From Thermomonospora echinospora (GTDB taxonomy: Bacteria > Actinomycetota > Actinomycetes > Streptosporangiales > Streptosporangiaceae), in assembly GCF_900108175.1 (NCBI RefSeq), contig NZ_FNVO01000025.1, positions 1 through 64,000 on the forward strand: DNA of 64,000 bases, read 5' to 3'. Both the position numbers and the translations under genes were made by a program. The notes under the pieces are model-generated. The model was not told the DNA's origin, searched no databases, and worked only from the letters and a program-made list of their open reading frames with translations. How positions within the stretch are numbered: the first letter of the stretch is position 1; each line of letters begins with the position of its first letter. Positions 56,277 through 63,933 of the stretch are shown here, piece after piece.

Positions 56277-57359
56277 ATGTCTGCCCGACGTGACTTCCGT
56301 CTGGCGCTGGCGGTCGGCGCGCTTGTGGCCATCACCGCAGTGTGGGGCTCGACCTTCCCCATCTCCAAGGATCTGCTCACCCGACAGCCGGTCCCGGACT
56401 TCCTGGCGCTTCGGTTCCTCACGGCTGCGCTCGTCGTCGGGCTTGTGCGGCCGGGGGCGCTCCTGCGCGCGGGATGGCGTGTGGTCGGCGTGGGCGTCGG
56501 TCTCGGGCTCATCTACTTCACCGGCCAGTACCTGCAGTTCGTTGGTCTACAGCACACCGCCCCGACGGTGTCCGCCTTCGTCGTGTCCATGTATGTGGTG
56601 TTCACCCCTCTCCTGGCCTGCCTGCTCACCCGCAAACTGCCGTCCCCTCGGACCGCCATCGCGACGGTTCTCGCAACTGCAGGCGTCGCAGTCATGTCTC
56701 TGCGAGGGTTCTCCCTCGGGTGGGGCGAGATGCTCACGGTCTTCGCAGCCTCGCTGTACGCCGCCCATATCCTCGCCCTCGGACGCTGGTCACGAGCGCG
56801 GACGGCCTACGCGCTCGCCGTTGTGCAACTGGGGACCATGGGACTCGCCTTCCTCGCCGTTGCATCCATCGATGGCGTGCAACTGCCAGAGGCCCGTGAC
56901 ATCCCGGCCTTCCTCTATCTGGCGATCCTCGCCGGAGGCATTGCACTGCTCGGGCAGACCTGGGCCCAAGCCCACCTGCCGGCGCCGACGGTCTCGATCA
57001 TCATGGTCCTTGAGCCGGTCTGGGCCGGCGTCATCGGCGTATCCGTCTTCGGCGAACGCCTCGATGCACGAATCATCCTCGGCGGGATACTCATCCTCTT
57101 CGCACTGGTCGTCATTACCGATCGCAGCCGGGGCACATACGCGGACGGCGTTCGGCGTCCCAGATGGCGAAGGCGGCCGACCGGTGTTGCAGCCGGGGCT
57201 TCTGTGGTCATCGCCGACGTCGGCACCCAGGCTGTTGCGCCGGACCAGGAGGATGGCCAGGACGTAGCACGGCGGGCACGTCACGACAAAGCTCGAGACG
57301 AACATGATGAGGTGGCAGACCAGCCCGAGGGCTTCGCCGGTGACCGAAGCGCGCTTTGA
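56277..57359 (+). CDS. EamA/DMT-family transporter with extra C-terminal tail
   Basis: 360 residues; the ten-helix core (two EamA repeats: ALAVGALVAITAVWGSTFPISKDLL and YAAHILALGRWSRARTAYALAVVQLGTM) ends near residue 285 at VVITDRSRG. The last 75 residues are hydrophilic and Asp/Arg-rich, unlike the family, and run into DNA with insertion-sequence relics. The original stop may therefore have been lost and the frame extended. It is six bases after the ALDH gene, the last gene of the operon. Function: efflux of a small metabolite, substrate unknown. Confidence 0.85.
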   Translation: MSARRDFRLALAVGALVAITAVWGSTFPISKDLLTRQPVPDFLALRFLTAALVVGLVRPGALLRAGWRVVGVGVGLGLIYFTGQYLQFVGLQHTAPTVSAFVVSMYVVFTPLLACLLTRKLPSPRTAIATVLATAGVAVMSLRGFSLGWGEMLTVFAASLYAAHILALGRWSRARTAYALAVVQLGTMGLAFLAVASIDGVQLPEARDIPAFLYLAILAGGIALLGQTWAQAHLPAPTVSIIMVLEPVWAGVIGVSVFGERLDARIILGGILILFALVVITDRSRGTYADGVRRPRWRRRPTGVAAGASVVIADVGTQAVAPDQEDGQDVARRARHDKARDEHDEVADQPEGFAGDRSAL

Positions 57360-57569
57360 GTACGGATCCGCGCCACCCCGCGCGCCGCGCTGCCGCCCGG
57401 GCCCATGAAGCCGGTCTGGTCTCGTCCCCCATCCTTGGCTCCTGCCTCCGGCGGTGGAGTTCCTTCCCGGTGGGATCGTCCGCTACTGCTGTCCGCTCCG
57501 CTGTCGAGGTCTGCGGCAACAGCTTCCGCCTGCGGGCCGAGCAACCGGTCGCCGACCACTTCGCCGAGA

Positions 57570-57650
57570 AGCATCCCGGCCGTCCAGGAGCATGCGGACG
57601 ACTTCGTCCTTGTACTCCTGAGTGAAACGCCGCCTCTGCCGCGCCAGCGA
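57570..57650 (-). pseudogene. IS3-family OrfA-like fragment
   Basis: On the minus strand one frame reads RQRRRFTQEYKDEVVRMLLDG, matching the N-terminal start of IS3-type transposase OrfA (RRRFTPEYKxExVRL...). The frame then degenerates. There are no flanking repeats. It is one of two unrelated IS relics in this gap, indicating a mobile-element graveyard. Confidence 0.55.
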
Positions 57651-57707
57651 CTTTCCTTTCCGGTTCTCTCCAACTGGAGTTGGGGAGTTGTCTGGAAGAT
57701 TCAGGGC

Positions 57708-57821
57708 GCCTCACTGTGGACACGCCTGTGCCAGCGCATCTGCGCGCTCAACGCCGTGATCTGGCACAACTGGTTGATCGACGCCCGGGTCAAGCGGCCA
57801 CTGATCGCCTATGACCACTGA
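57708..57821 (+). pseudogene. C-terminal fragment of an IS982-like transposase
   Basis: The frame ends CQRICALNAVIWHNWLIDARVKRPLIAYDH, close to the conserved terminus of IS982-type transposases of actinobacteria (LALxAxIWHNxxxGxPVKRSLIAYDH). Only the last 30-35 codons remain; upstream DNA belongs to other debris. Confidence 0.6.
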
Positions 57822-57851
57822 CCAGGGCGCTCGACAACCCCCATCAACGAT

Positions 57852-58478
57852 CTAGGCGTCGGCGGTGCCGAAGGCATGGAGGAAGGTCCGGACGGCCGCA
57901 CGGGTGATCTCGTGCAGTTCGGCATCGCCGATCTGGCGGGTGCCCATCCGGGTGCGCGCCTCCAGTGGGCCGGTGAGCAGGGCCATGAACTGTTCGGCCG
58001 CCTGGTCGGGGTCGGTGGCGCGCAGGTGTCCGGCGAGGGTGAGCCGTGCCAGCCGGTCGGCGAGCGCCTGGTTGAGGCGGTGCGGTCCGCTCTCGGTGAC
58101 GATGTCGAGGAAGTCGGGGAACTGGGTGATCTCCGAGTAGAGCAGCCGTCGTAGGGCGCAGGAGCGGTCGTCGGTGTGCAGGCGCAGGAGGCGGTGGCCG
58201 ACGTCCTCCAGGGTGACGCGGAGATCGGGGTCGGGGTCGGCGAGCGGTTCCAGCGCGGCGAGTCGCTGATGCAACGCGGTCTGGGCCGCGGCCTGCATCG
58301 CGTGCCGGAACAGGGTGGCCTTGTCGTTGAGGTGGTTGTACACCGTGGGTTTGGCCACGCCCGCCTCATTGGCGATCTCCTGCACGCAGGCCTGGGCGTA
58401 CCCCTGCCGGGCGAACACGGTGAACGCGCCGTCCAGGATCGCCTGCCGCTTGTCGATCCGTCCGCGTGAGCTGGCCAT
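57852..58478 (-). CDS. TetR-family repressor of the adjacent MFS/SDR operon
   Basis: 208 residues. HTH: RQAILDGAFTVFARQGYAQACVQEIANEAGVAKPTVYNHLNDKATLFRHAM. The C-terminal part (LARLTLAGHLRATDPDQAAEQFMALLTGPLEARTRMG) is the TetR_C-type ligand domain. It is divergent from the DHA2 exporter with a 78-base gap containing inverted GGTTCA/TGAACC half-sites. This is a classical repressor-efflux pair, and the inducing drug is unknown. Confidence 0.93.
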   Translation of the reverse strand: MASSRGRIDKRQAILDGAFTVFARQGYAQACVQEIANEAGVAKPTVYNHLNDKATLFRHAMQAAAQTALHQRLAALEPLADPDPDLRVTLEDVGHRLLRLHTDDRSCALRRLLYSEITQFPDFLDIVTESGPHRLNQALADRLARLTLAGHLRATDPDQAAEQFMALLTGPLEARTRMGTRQIGDAELHEITRAAVRTFLHAFGTADA

Positions 58479-58492
58479 GCCCTGATTGTACT

Positions 58493-58556
58493 AACTGGTT
58501 CAGGCTTACGAACGCGCTGGTTGCATCTGAATCAGTGGGGTAACTAGATTGAACCA
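58493..58556. promoter_or_regulatory. Operator region between TetR and MFS genes
   Basis: The half-site AACTGGTTCA (58493-58502) is mirrored by TTGAACCAAT (58549-58558), which reaches the MFS start codon. The region is AT-richer than the surroundings. Two half-site clusters are consistent with divergent repression; single-dimer symmetry is imperfect. Confidence 0.5.
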
Positions 58557-59990
58557 ATGAGTTCAAAACAGTCGGACGACCGTCTGGACCCCCGACTCCT
58601 GGTGATGATCGCTGTGATCCTGCTCGGCGGGCTGCTGGGCATCCTCAACAGCACGATGGCCGCCGTCGCCACCGAGACCCTGGCCACGACGTTCGACACC
58701 TCGCTCAGCACGGTCGGCTGGGCCTCCACCGGCTTCCTGCTGGCGGTCACCGCCACCATCCCGTTCACCACCTGGGCAGTCGACCGGTTCGGCGGCAGGC
58801 GGCTGTGGCTGGTCGGCCTGGCGCTGTTCCTGGCGGGATCGCTCGCCGCAGGGCTGGCCTGGAACGTGGGCAGCCTGATCGCCTTCCGCACCCTGCAGGG
58901 CGTCGGCGCCGGACTGCTCGACCCCCTGGTGCTGATCCTGTTGGCCCGCGCCGCCGGCCCACAACGCGCCGGGCGCGTCATGGGCTTGATGGGCGTGGTG
59001 CTGTCGCTGGGGCCGGCCCTGGGGCCGATCGCAGGCGGAGCCCTTCTGGACGGCCTGTCATGGCGGTGGATGTTCCTGTTCAGCGTGCCCGTCGGAGCGC
59101 TCGCCTACCTGCTCGCCCTGCGCGTCGTACCAGCCGATGCTCCGACGGACACCGAGCGGCCGCGGTTGGACGTCCTGGGGCTGGCCCTGCTCGCACCGGG
59201 CTTCACCGCGCTCGTCCTGGCCCTGTCGCAGACGGCCGAGCACGCCGCGTTCACCGCCTGGCAGGCCTTCCTTCCGCTGATCGTGGGCGTCGTCCTGCTG
59301 ATCGGGTACGCCGTCCACGCGCTCGGCTCCCGGCGTACGCCGCCGTTGATCGATGTGCGGCTGTTCGCCTCCCGCGGCTTCACCGCCAGCGTCACCATCA
59401 TGGGGCTGGGGGGCCTGGCCAACTTCGCGACCCTGTTCGCACTGCCGCTGTACTACCAGCAGGCGCACGGACACGGCGTGCTCGCAGCCGGGCTGCTGAT
59501 GGCGCCGGCGGGCCTGGGCGGCGCCATTGCCATGCCGCTGGCGGGAGGATTGTCGGACCGGATCGGTGCCCGCGGTCTGGCCGTCGGCGGCGCGCTCCTG
59601 GCCGGGCTCAGCGCACTGGCGTTCACCCGGATCGGAGCCGATACCGCCGAGATATGGCCCGTACTGGCGGCGTTGGCCATCGGCTTGGGCATGGGCTGTT
59701 TCAGCGCACCGACCATGGGATCGCTGTATCGCAGCCTGCCCGGCTCCATGGTGGCGCAGGGCAGCTCCGTGCTCTACATGCTCAACCAGCTCGGCGCCGC
59801 ACTCGGCGTCGCCCTGGTCACCCTCATCCTGCAGACCTCCGGCGACCCGATCGCCGGCTTCCACGGCGTCTTCTGGCTCGTCGCCGCCGCCATCGCGGCG
59901 GTCCTCGCCGCGACGCGCGTGCTACCCGGCCGTCCCCAGACGCCGGCCGTCCACCCCCAACCCGTCCCGTCCGGAAAGGCGTCCTCATGA
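58557..59990 (+). CDS. MFS multidrug exporter, DHA2-type (14 TM)
   Basis: 477 residues. Seen: LVMIAVILLGGLLGILNSTMAAVATETLATTFDTSLSTVGWASTGFLLAVTATIPFTTWAVDRFGGRRLWLVGL, the motif C-like LGPALGPIAGGALLDGLSWRWMFLFSVPVGALAYLLA typical of drug/proton antiporters, and about 14 hydrophobic segments. It is controlled by the divergent TetR. Its stop overlaps the next gene by 4 bases. Confidence 0.93.
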   Translation: MSSKQSDDRLDPRLLVMIAVILLGGLLGILNSTMAAVATETLATTFDTSLSTVGWASTGFLLAVTATIPFTTWAVDRFGGRRLWLVGLALFLAGSLAAGLAWNVGSLIAFRTLQGVGAGLLDPLVLILLARAAGPQRAGRVMGLMGVVLSLGPALGPIAGGALLDGLSWRWMFLFSVPVGALAYLLALRVVPADAPTDTERPRLDVLGLALLAPGFTALVLALSQTAEHAAFTAWQAFLPLIVGVVLLIGYAVHALGSRRTPPLIDVRLFASRGFTASVTIMGLGGLANFATLFALPLYYQQAHGHGVLAAGLLMAPAGLGGAIAMPLAGGLSDRIGARGLAVGGALLAGLSALAFTRIGADTAEIWPVLAALAIGLGMGCFSAPTMGSLYRSLPGSMVAQGSSVLYMLNQLGAALGVALVTLILQTSGDPIAGFHGVFWLVAAAIAAVLAATRVLPGRPQTPAVHPQPVPSGKASS

Positions 59991-60778
59991 CAGCGATCGT
60001 GATCACCGGTGGCACCGACGGGATGGGCCGCGCCCTGGCCCGCACCTACCTCGACCTCGGCGACACCGTCGTCATCGTCGGCCGCGACCCCGCCAAGGCC
60101 GCCACGCTCCCCAAGGCCCACTTCATCCAGGCCGACCTGAGCCTGGTCGCGGAAAACCGGCGCGTCATCGAGGAGATCAACGACCGCTACCCCGCCGTGC
60201 ACGCGCTCGTGCTGTGCGCCCGGTACTTCCGCTCCACCCGGTTCGTCACAGCCGACGGCTTCGAGGGCACTTTCGCGCTGGAGTACCTCAGCCGGTTCCT
60301 GCTCAGCCACGGTCTGCACCGGCCACGCGTCATCGTCAACGTCTCCGGACCCGCGCCCGGCGTCCCTATCGGCCGCATCTACTGGGACGACCTCATGCTC
60401 GAACGCGACTACGACGGCGTCGCCGCCCAGATGCAGGCCGGCCGCGCCAACAACCTGCTCGGCGTCGCCTTCGCCGCCCGCCATGCCGCCGGCCCCACCC
60501 GCTACGTGCTGATCAACCCCGGTCCCGTCTCGACCAGCTTCGCCGGTGAGTACGACCCGGCCACCGCCGCCCACGTCGCGGCGCTCAAGAGGCACGGCGC
60601 CCCCGTTGAGGAAGGCATCAAACCGATCATCGCCCGCATCGACGCCCCACCCGCCGAACCGCTCAGCGCCTTCACTCCAGCCGACCGGATCAGCCTGGAC
60701 AACCCCTCCTTCGCCCCAGGCGACGCCGCCCGCCTTGACGACCTCACCCGCTACCTGCTGCGCTCCCAGGAGAAGTGA
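59987..60778 (+). CDS. SDR-superfamily protein without YxxxK motif
   Basis: 263 residues from ATG 59987. N-terminal AIVITGGTDGMGRALARTYLDLGDTVVIVGRD is a good dinucleotide-binding motif. The active-site region reads IVNVSGPAPG, then QMQAGRANNLLGVAFAARHA, so Ser is kept but Tyr and Lys are missing. It resembles SDR proteins found beside efflux pumps; whether it is a reductase or only binds nucleotide is open. It is translationally coupled to the exporter (ATGA). Confidence 0.85.
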   Translation: MTAIVITGGTDGMGRALARTYLDLGDTVVIVGRDPAKAATLPKAHFIQADLSLVAENRRVIEEINDRYPAVHALVLCARYFRSTRFVTADGFEGTFALEYLSRFLLSHGLHRPRVIVNVSGPAPGVPIGRIYWDDLMLERDYDGVAAQMQAGRANNLLGVAFAARHAAGPTRYVLINPGPVSTSFAGEYDPATAAHVAALKRHGAPVEEGIKPIIARIDAPPAEPLSAFTPADRISLDNPSFAPGDAARLDDLTRYLLRSQEK

Positions 60779-61201
60779 ACCCATGCCCAGACATGGATTG
60801 CGGGGTTCAGATCCGTTCCCGTCAGCCCGTACGAGCCGACGCTCGTCCACCCCTCCCGCAGCTTCGACGACCAGACCCTCCGCCAGGTCGTTCGCGTCCG
60901 CGGCGGCGACCGCCTACGTGTACGGCTCAGCAACCTGTACGGCAAGGAACCGCTCACCATCGCCCGCACCCGGATCGCACTCCATGCCACCGGATCCGCG
61001 ATCGTCCCAGGCGTCGACACCGAGGTCACCTTCGGCGGCACCTCCGAGGTGACCATCGACGCCGGCGACGCCGTCTCCCAGCCCGCCCCGCCCGACCCTC
61101 AAGAGGTCGAGCCCCGCTTCCACCTTTACGAAACGGCGGCCAGGGCAGAGGAGATCCTGCCGCTGAACGCCGAGGGCCTAGGGTGCTCGAATGTCCGCTG
61201 A
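60779..61201 (+). pseudogene. N-terminal relic of a secreted GDSL/SGNH-type esterase
   Basis: A frame without a proper start encodes TWIAGFRSVPVSPYEP, SRSFDDQTLRQVVRVRGGDRLRVRLSNLYGKEPLTIARTRIAL and VTFGGTSEVTIDAGDAVSQP. This is the beta-sandwich N-terminal domain found before the SGNH hydrolase domain in many actinobacterial esterases. The signal peptide and the catalytic GDS domain are missing; the frame runs out at 61201, overlapping the next gene by 11 bases. Confidence 0.6.
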
Positions 61202-62330
61202 TCTGGAAGCGCAGCCCGAGCCCGTCGAAGTCGAGCTGATCGGTGAATCGGCTGAACCGGTCGTCAGCGCGCCCCATCGGATTGCCGGTGGCGGGTGGGC
61301 GGTGCTGTCGGCGACCGGTGAGCTGCTACTGATGGACGGCCGACTCGCCACGGTCGGACGCCTGCCGGTCCCGGAAGGGATCCTCCCTGACGTTCTGGTC
61401 TCGGCGGCCGGCCCGAGGTGCCGTGTCGATGTCAGTGTGGACCTGCGGTTTGTGGCGTTCGCCGCAACCGATCGCATCGTGGTCGTTGATCGCAACGGCG
61501 ACGTGCAGTGGCAGACGACCCACCCCGTGCCCTCGGTCGACGGTGACGATGTGGCGAGCTGCGCCGTTTTCACCCCCGACGGCACCTCGCTGTGGGCGTT
61601 CGTACCGTGGCTCACGGATGCAGGGGCCGAGCCGACTGGCTCCCAGCAGTTCCCTGCGTCGTTCAGCGTCGAACGCCGTGTGATCGATGTGGCCGACTGG
61701 AGTGCAACGGCCCGTACGGCGACCGGATACCGGTGCCACGGCGAAGTACTCGTCCACCCCGACGGCAAGCACGCCGGTTATGGAGTGTTCGACGGGCATG
61801 ACGGCTGGTCGTTTCGGTGGGTGCGCTGGGACGACGGTCACGAGAGGGCCGTTGAGACGGGCTCGATGAAACCCGCCGACATCCATCCCAGCGGCCGGCG
61901 ATGGCTCGCTCATGACGACTGTCTGCTGCTCGCCGGCGACCTCTACGGCGACACGGTGTCGATCACCCCGGTGGAGGCGGACGAGGAGGACACGGAGGAA
62001 GACTGGGAGGACCACCCGTACCACGGTTACGACCTGGACATCTCGGCCGCCTGCCTGATCACTGCGGATCTCGTTCTCGCCCGCTGCGACGACCTCATGG
62101 AGGATGAGAACCACCCGCACTTGCTGTTCCGGGTGGATCCGTCGCATTCGTACGGGCCGGTTTCCTACCCGTCGACGAGCAACTTCCGGGAACGCTCGTA
62201 CCGAGGAGGCGAAGTGGCCATCGCCAGCGCCGGTGACGGGACCTGGCTGACCTTCGCACCGGGTGTCGACCGACCGCACACGGGCCGGCTGCAACGGTGG
62301 AGGCTGTCCCGGCCGCTCTGCTCCCAGTAA
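61191..62330 (+). CDS. Hypothetical protein, possibly beta-propeller
   Basis: 379 residues from ATG 61191. Repeated strands with Gly/Asp turns (GGWAVLSATGELLLMDGRLATVGRL, VDLRFVAFAATDRIVVVDRNGDVQWQT, GEVLVHPDGKHAGYGVFDGHDGWSFRWVRWDDGHE, GRRWLAHDDCLLLAGDLYGDTVSI) suggest a beta-propeller. A strongly acidic segment (VEADEEDTEEDWEDHPYHGYD) sits near residue 265-285. There is no signal peptide or catalytic motif. The neighbours give no functional hint. Confidence 0.7.
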   Translation: MSADLEAQPEPVEVELIGESAEPVVSAPHRIAGGGWAVLSATGELLLMDGRLATVGRLPVPEGILPDVLVSAAGPRCRVDVSVDLRFVAFAATDRIVVVDRNGDVQWQTTHPVPSVDGDDVASCAVFTPDGTSLWAFVPWLTDAGAEPTGSQQFPASFSVERRVIDVADWSATARTATGYRCHGEVLVHPDGKHAGYGVFDGHDGWSFRWVRWDDGHERAVETGSMKPADIHPSGRRWLAHDDCLLLAGDLYGDTVSITPVEADEEDTEEDWEDHPYHGYDLDISAACLITADLVLARCDDLMEDENHPHLLFRVDPSHSYGPVSYPSTSNFRERSYRGGEVAIASAGDGTWLTFAPGVDRPHTGRLQRWRLSRPLCSQ

Positions 62331-62477
62331 GGGCCGGATCCGCCCGACGTTCCGCGTGCCTTCACCGACCTGCCCGCCGACATCCGCCGGCTCGTGAACG
62401 AAATGATCACCGTCTCCACGCCCCACACGCACCCCTCCCGGGGTTCCCCCCGTTGCTCGGACACCGGTGGTATGGGG

Positions 62478-62771
62478 TCAGATGACGGTACCGGGTGGCT
62501 CGTAGAGCCCTTCGTAAGTGATGACGCTGTGCCTGGGCCTGTGGCGCGGTGAACTGCTCGGCCTGCGATCTCCGCGGAGCCGGTGCTGTCGCTCGTGGTT
62601 GGACCGGGAACGTGGCTCGGTGCGCAGGGTCTCCAGGCATCGGCGGGTGTTCGACAGGGCGAGGCGGCATAGCTCTTCCCAGCCTCGTACCGCCTCGCTG
62701 GTACCGAACCTGACGTCCCACTCGTCGTCTGGCGGTGGGACGGTGACCCTGTCTCCTTGTTTGGGGCTCAA
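62478..62771 (-). CDS. Toxin-like gene of toxin-antitoxin locus, copy 2 (C terminus probably frameshifted)
   Basis: 97 residues from TTG 62771, overlapping the antitoxin stop by 4 bases (TTGA). MSPKQGDRVTVPPPDDEWDVRFGTSEAVRGWEELCRLALSNTRRCLETLRTEPRSRSNHERQHRLRGD resembles the N-terminal two thirds of small RelE/ParE-like toxins of actinobacteria. The end (RHRPRHSVITYEGLYEPPGTVI) does not look like their usual final strands, which in copy 1 survive as VWIIYASPRHPKD. A frameshift or replacement after HRLRGD is likely, so activity is doubtful. It might still be a functional variant. Confidence 0.6.
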   Translation of the reverse strand: MSPKQGDRVTVPPPDDEWDVRFGTSEAVRGWEELCRLALSNTRRCLETLRTEPRSRSNHERQHRLRGDRRPSSSPRHRPRHSVITYEGLYEPPGTVI

Positions 62772-63235
62772 GGGGTGACCTCGACGGGATCGAAGTCGCC
62801 AGAGGTCGGCCGGAGCGCCTCCTCGTACTCCGTGCGGTCCGCCTTGATCCGTGCGGTGGCGCGCCAGTTCGTGATGACCTCTTGGGCGTTGGTGTCGAGG
62901 TCGAGTTCGGCTGCGTCGGACAGGGCGTCGACCAGTTCCACGGTGAAGGCGCGGACCTCTTCGGTGCTCAGGTGGCGTGCCCAGGGGAACACGTCGGGCA
63001 TGGCGAGCAGCAGGGCCCGAGCGCTGGGATCATGCTTCATGAGCGCCAGGAAGATCCGTGACGCGGTCGTCAGGCTCTCGTCGCGTTGTTCCTCGCGGTC
63101 GGCGGCCGTGAGGTAGAAGTCGGGGGCGTCCCGATGGGTCACCCGCAGCCGGCCGAGGCGCGCTGCGCGCTCGGCTACGGACTTGGGGTTGCGGGACAGG
63201 TCGGAGAAGGTCACTGCGTCCGCGGTGGTGCTCAT
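62768..63235 (-). CDS. Antitoxin-like protein (Phd/YefM-type N terminus), copy 2
   Basis: 155 residues, 149 identical to copy 1. The domain order is the same: an N-terminal DNA-binding PHD-like part and a C-terminal helical part. This copy keeps the acidic/basic residues (D, R, R, E, D, E) that copy 1 changed, so it is probably the ancestral form. It retains a longer downstream toxin frame and the conserved palindrome upstream. Confidence 0.8.
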   Translation of the reverse strand: MSTTADAVTFSDLSRNPKSVAERAARLGRLRVTHRDAPDFYLTAADREEQRDESLTTASRIFLALMKHDPSARALLLAMPDVFPWARHLSTEEVRAFTVELVDALSDAAELDLDTNAQEVITNWRATARIKADRTEYEEALRPTSGDFDPVEVTP

Positions 63236-63248
63236 ACCACCAGCATGC

Positions 63249-63264
63249 TCAGATCATGTTCTGA
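63249..63264. promoter_or_regulatory. Near-palindromic operator of antitoxin copy 2
   Basis: TCAGATCATGTTCTGA, identical to copy 1, 14 bases upstream of the antitoxin ATG. Conservation across the two copies supports an operator. Confidence 0.6.
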
Positions 63265-63396
63265 AGTCTGTTGTCATGCGTAGCGGGCTGTTGGCATGAA
63301 CCTGGACTTCCTGTGTCCGTGCAGTCCGCCGCGATTGCTGACTCGCCTGCTCAGTACCAGTGTGAAACGACCGTCCGCCGCCACGTTGCCGTCAAA

Positions 63397-63427
63397 AACG
63401 CCCCGGGCCTAAGGGCTCCGGGGCGTT
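63397..63427 (-). terminator. Intrinsic terminator downstream of tRNA remnant
   Basis: On the minus strand AACGCCCCGG (63427-63418) pairs with CCGGGGCGTT (63406-63397) over an 11-base loop and is followed by further T residues (GTTTTTGAC). It lies 16 bases beyond the CCA end of the tRNA fragment, which is where a tRNA terminator is expected. Confidence 0.85.
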
Positions 63428-63442
63428 CTGGCTGTTCAGGGG

Positions 63443-63489
63443 TGGTGGGCAGGGGCGGGGTCGAACCGCCGACCTTCCGCTTTTCAGAA
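63443..63489 (-). tRNA. Displaced tRNA 3' end (integration-site remnant)
   Basis: Reading the minus strand: an anticodon-loop-like CTGAAAA (63487-63481), GCGGA, variable loop AGGTC, T-stem GGCGG, loop TTCGACC, stem CCGCC, acceptor strand CCTGCCC, A and CCA (63443). The T-arm pairs perfectly, but no 5' half (GGGCAGG and D-arm) exists upstream. This is therefore a 3' fragment, not a gene, as left at one end when an element integrates into a tRNA. The isotype cannot be assigned safely because the loop may belong to the element side. Confidence 0.75.
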
Positions 63490-63603
63490 GTACCAACCCC
63501 CCAGCCGCACGGCCGTCCGCCGAGGCTGGACGGCTGCCGGGGTGCGTCGGTGGCTGCCGACGCTTGCCGCCGTTGCTGTCGGCCTGGGTGGCGCGCGGAG
63601 CGG

Positions 63604-63933
63604 TTAGGCCACCTTGACCGAGTGGGGGCCTACGCTGATGGTGATGTCGAGGTGCCCCCCGAGGGCTGCGGCGTAGGCGCGGAGGGTTTCCAGCTCCATG
63701 GCTTTGATGTCGCCGTTCTCGATCTGGGAGATCCGGGACTGGGAGACGCCGAGGATCTGGGCGACCTCGGCCTGGGTCTTGCCGATGGCCTTGCGGAGCT
63801 CCTTGAGGTGGTGGCCGGCCACATAGGCGTCCAACTCGGCACGGGCCCGTTCCCGGCGCTCGGGATCGGCCAGTTCGGGGTGACGGCGGTGCGCTTCGGC
63901 CTTGATGTCCTGCCAGCGGCGTCCGGTGCTCAT
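63604..63933 (-). CDS. XRE-family antitoxin/regulator (HigA-like)
   Basis: 109 residues. The HTH is HHLKELRKAIGKTQAEVAQILGVSQSRISQIENGDIKAMELETLRAYAAALGGHLDITISVG (residues 41-103), a typical HigA/HTH_3 fold with the helix-3 SQSRISQIE. The N-terminal 35 residues are Arg/Glu-rich. Its start overlaps by 4 bases the end of an upstream gene whose tail fits a RelE/Gp49-like toxin, giving a toxin-first HigBA order. It sits just inside the putative integrated element next to the tRNA fragment, where such modules commonly stabilise the element. Confidence 0.88.
   Translation of the reverse strand: MSTGRRWQDIKAEAHRRHPELADPERRERARAELDAYVAGHHLKELRKAIGKTQAEVAQILGVSQSRISQIENGDIKAMELETLRAYAAALGGHLDITISVGPHSVKVA

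Larger units (their letters stand above)
62722..63267. repeat. 546-bp duplication, copy 2 (partner 18386-18931)
   Basis: Gap-free partner of 18386-18931, 44,336 bases away and in the same orientation. See the copy 1 entry. Homologous recombination between the copies would delete or invert nothing essential in phase, but could excise the 44 kb between them, including the whole encapsulin cluster. Confidence 0.9.

Noticed and set aside
63443-63520. Intact tRNA gene
   Set aside because: The T-arm and acceptor 3' strand are good, but the anticodon stem 5' strand, D-arm and GGGCAGG 5' end are missing.
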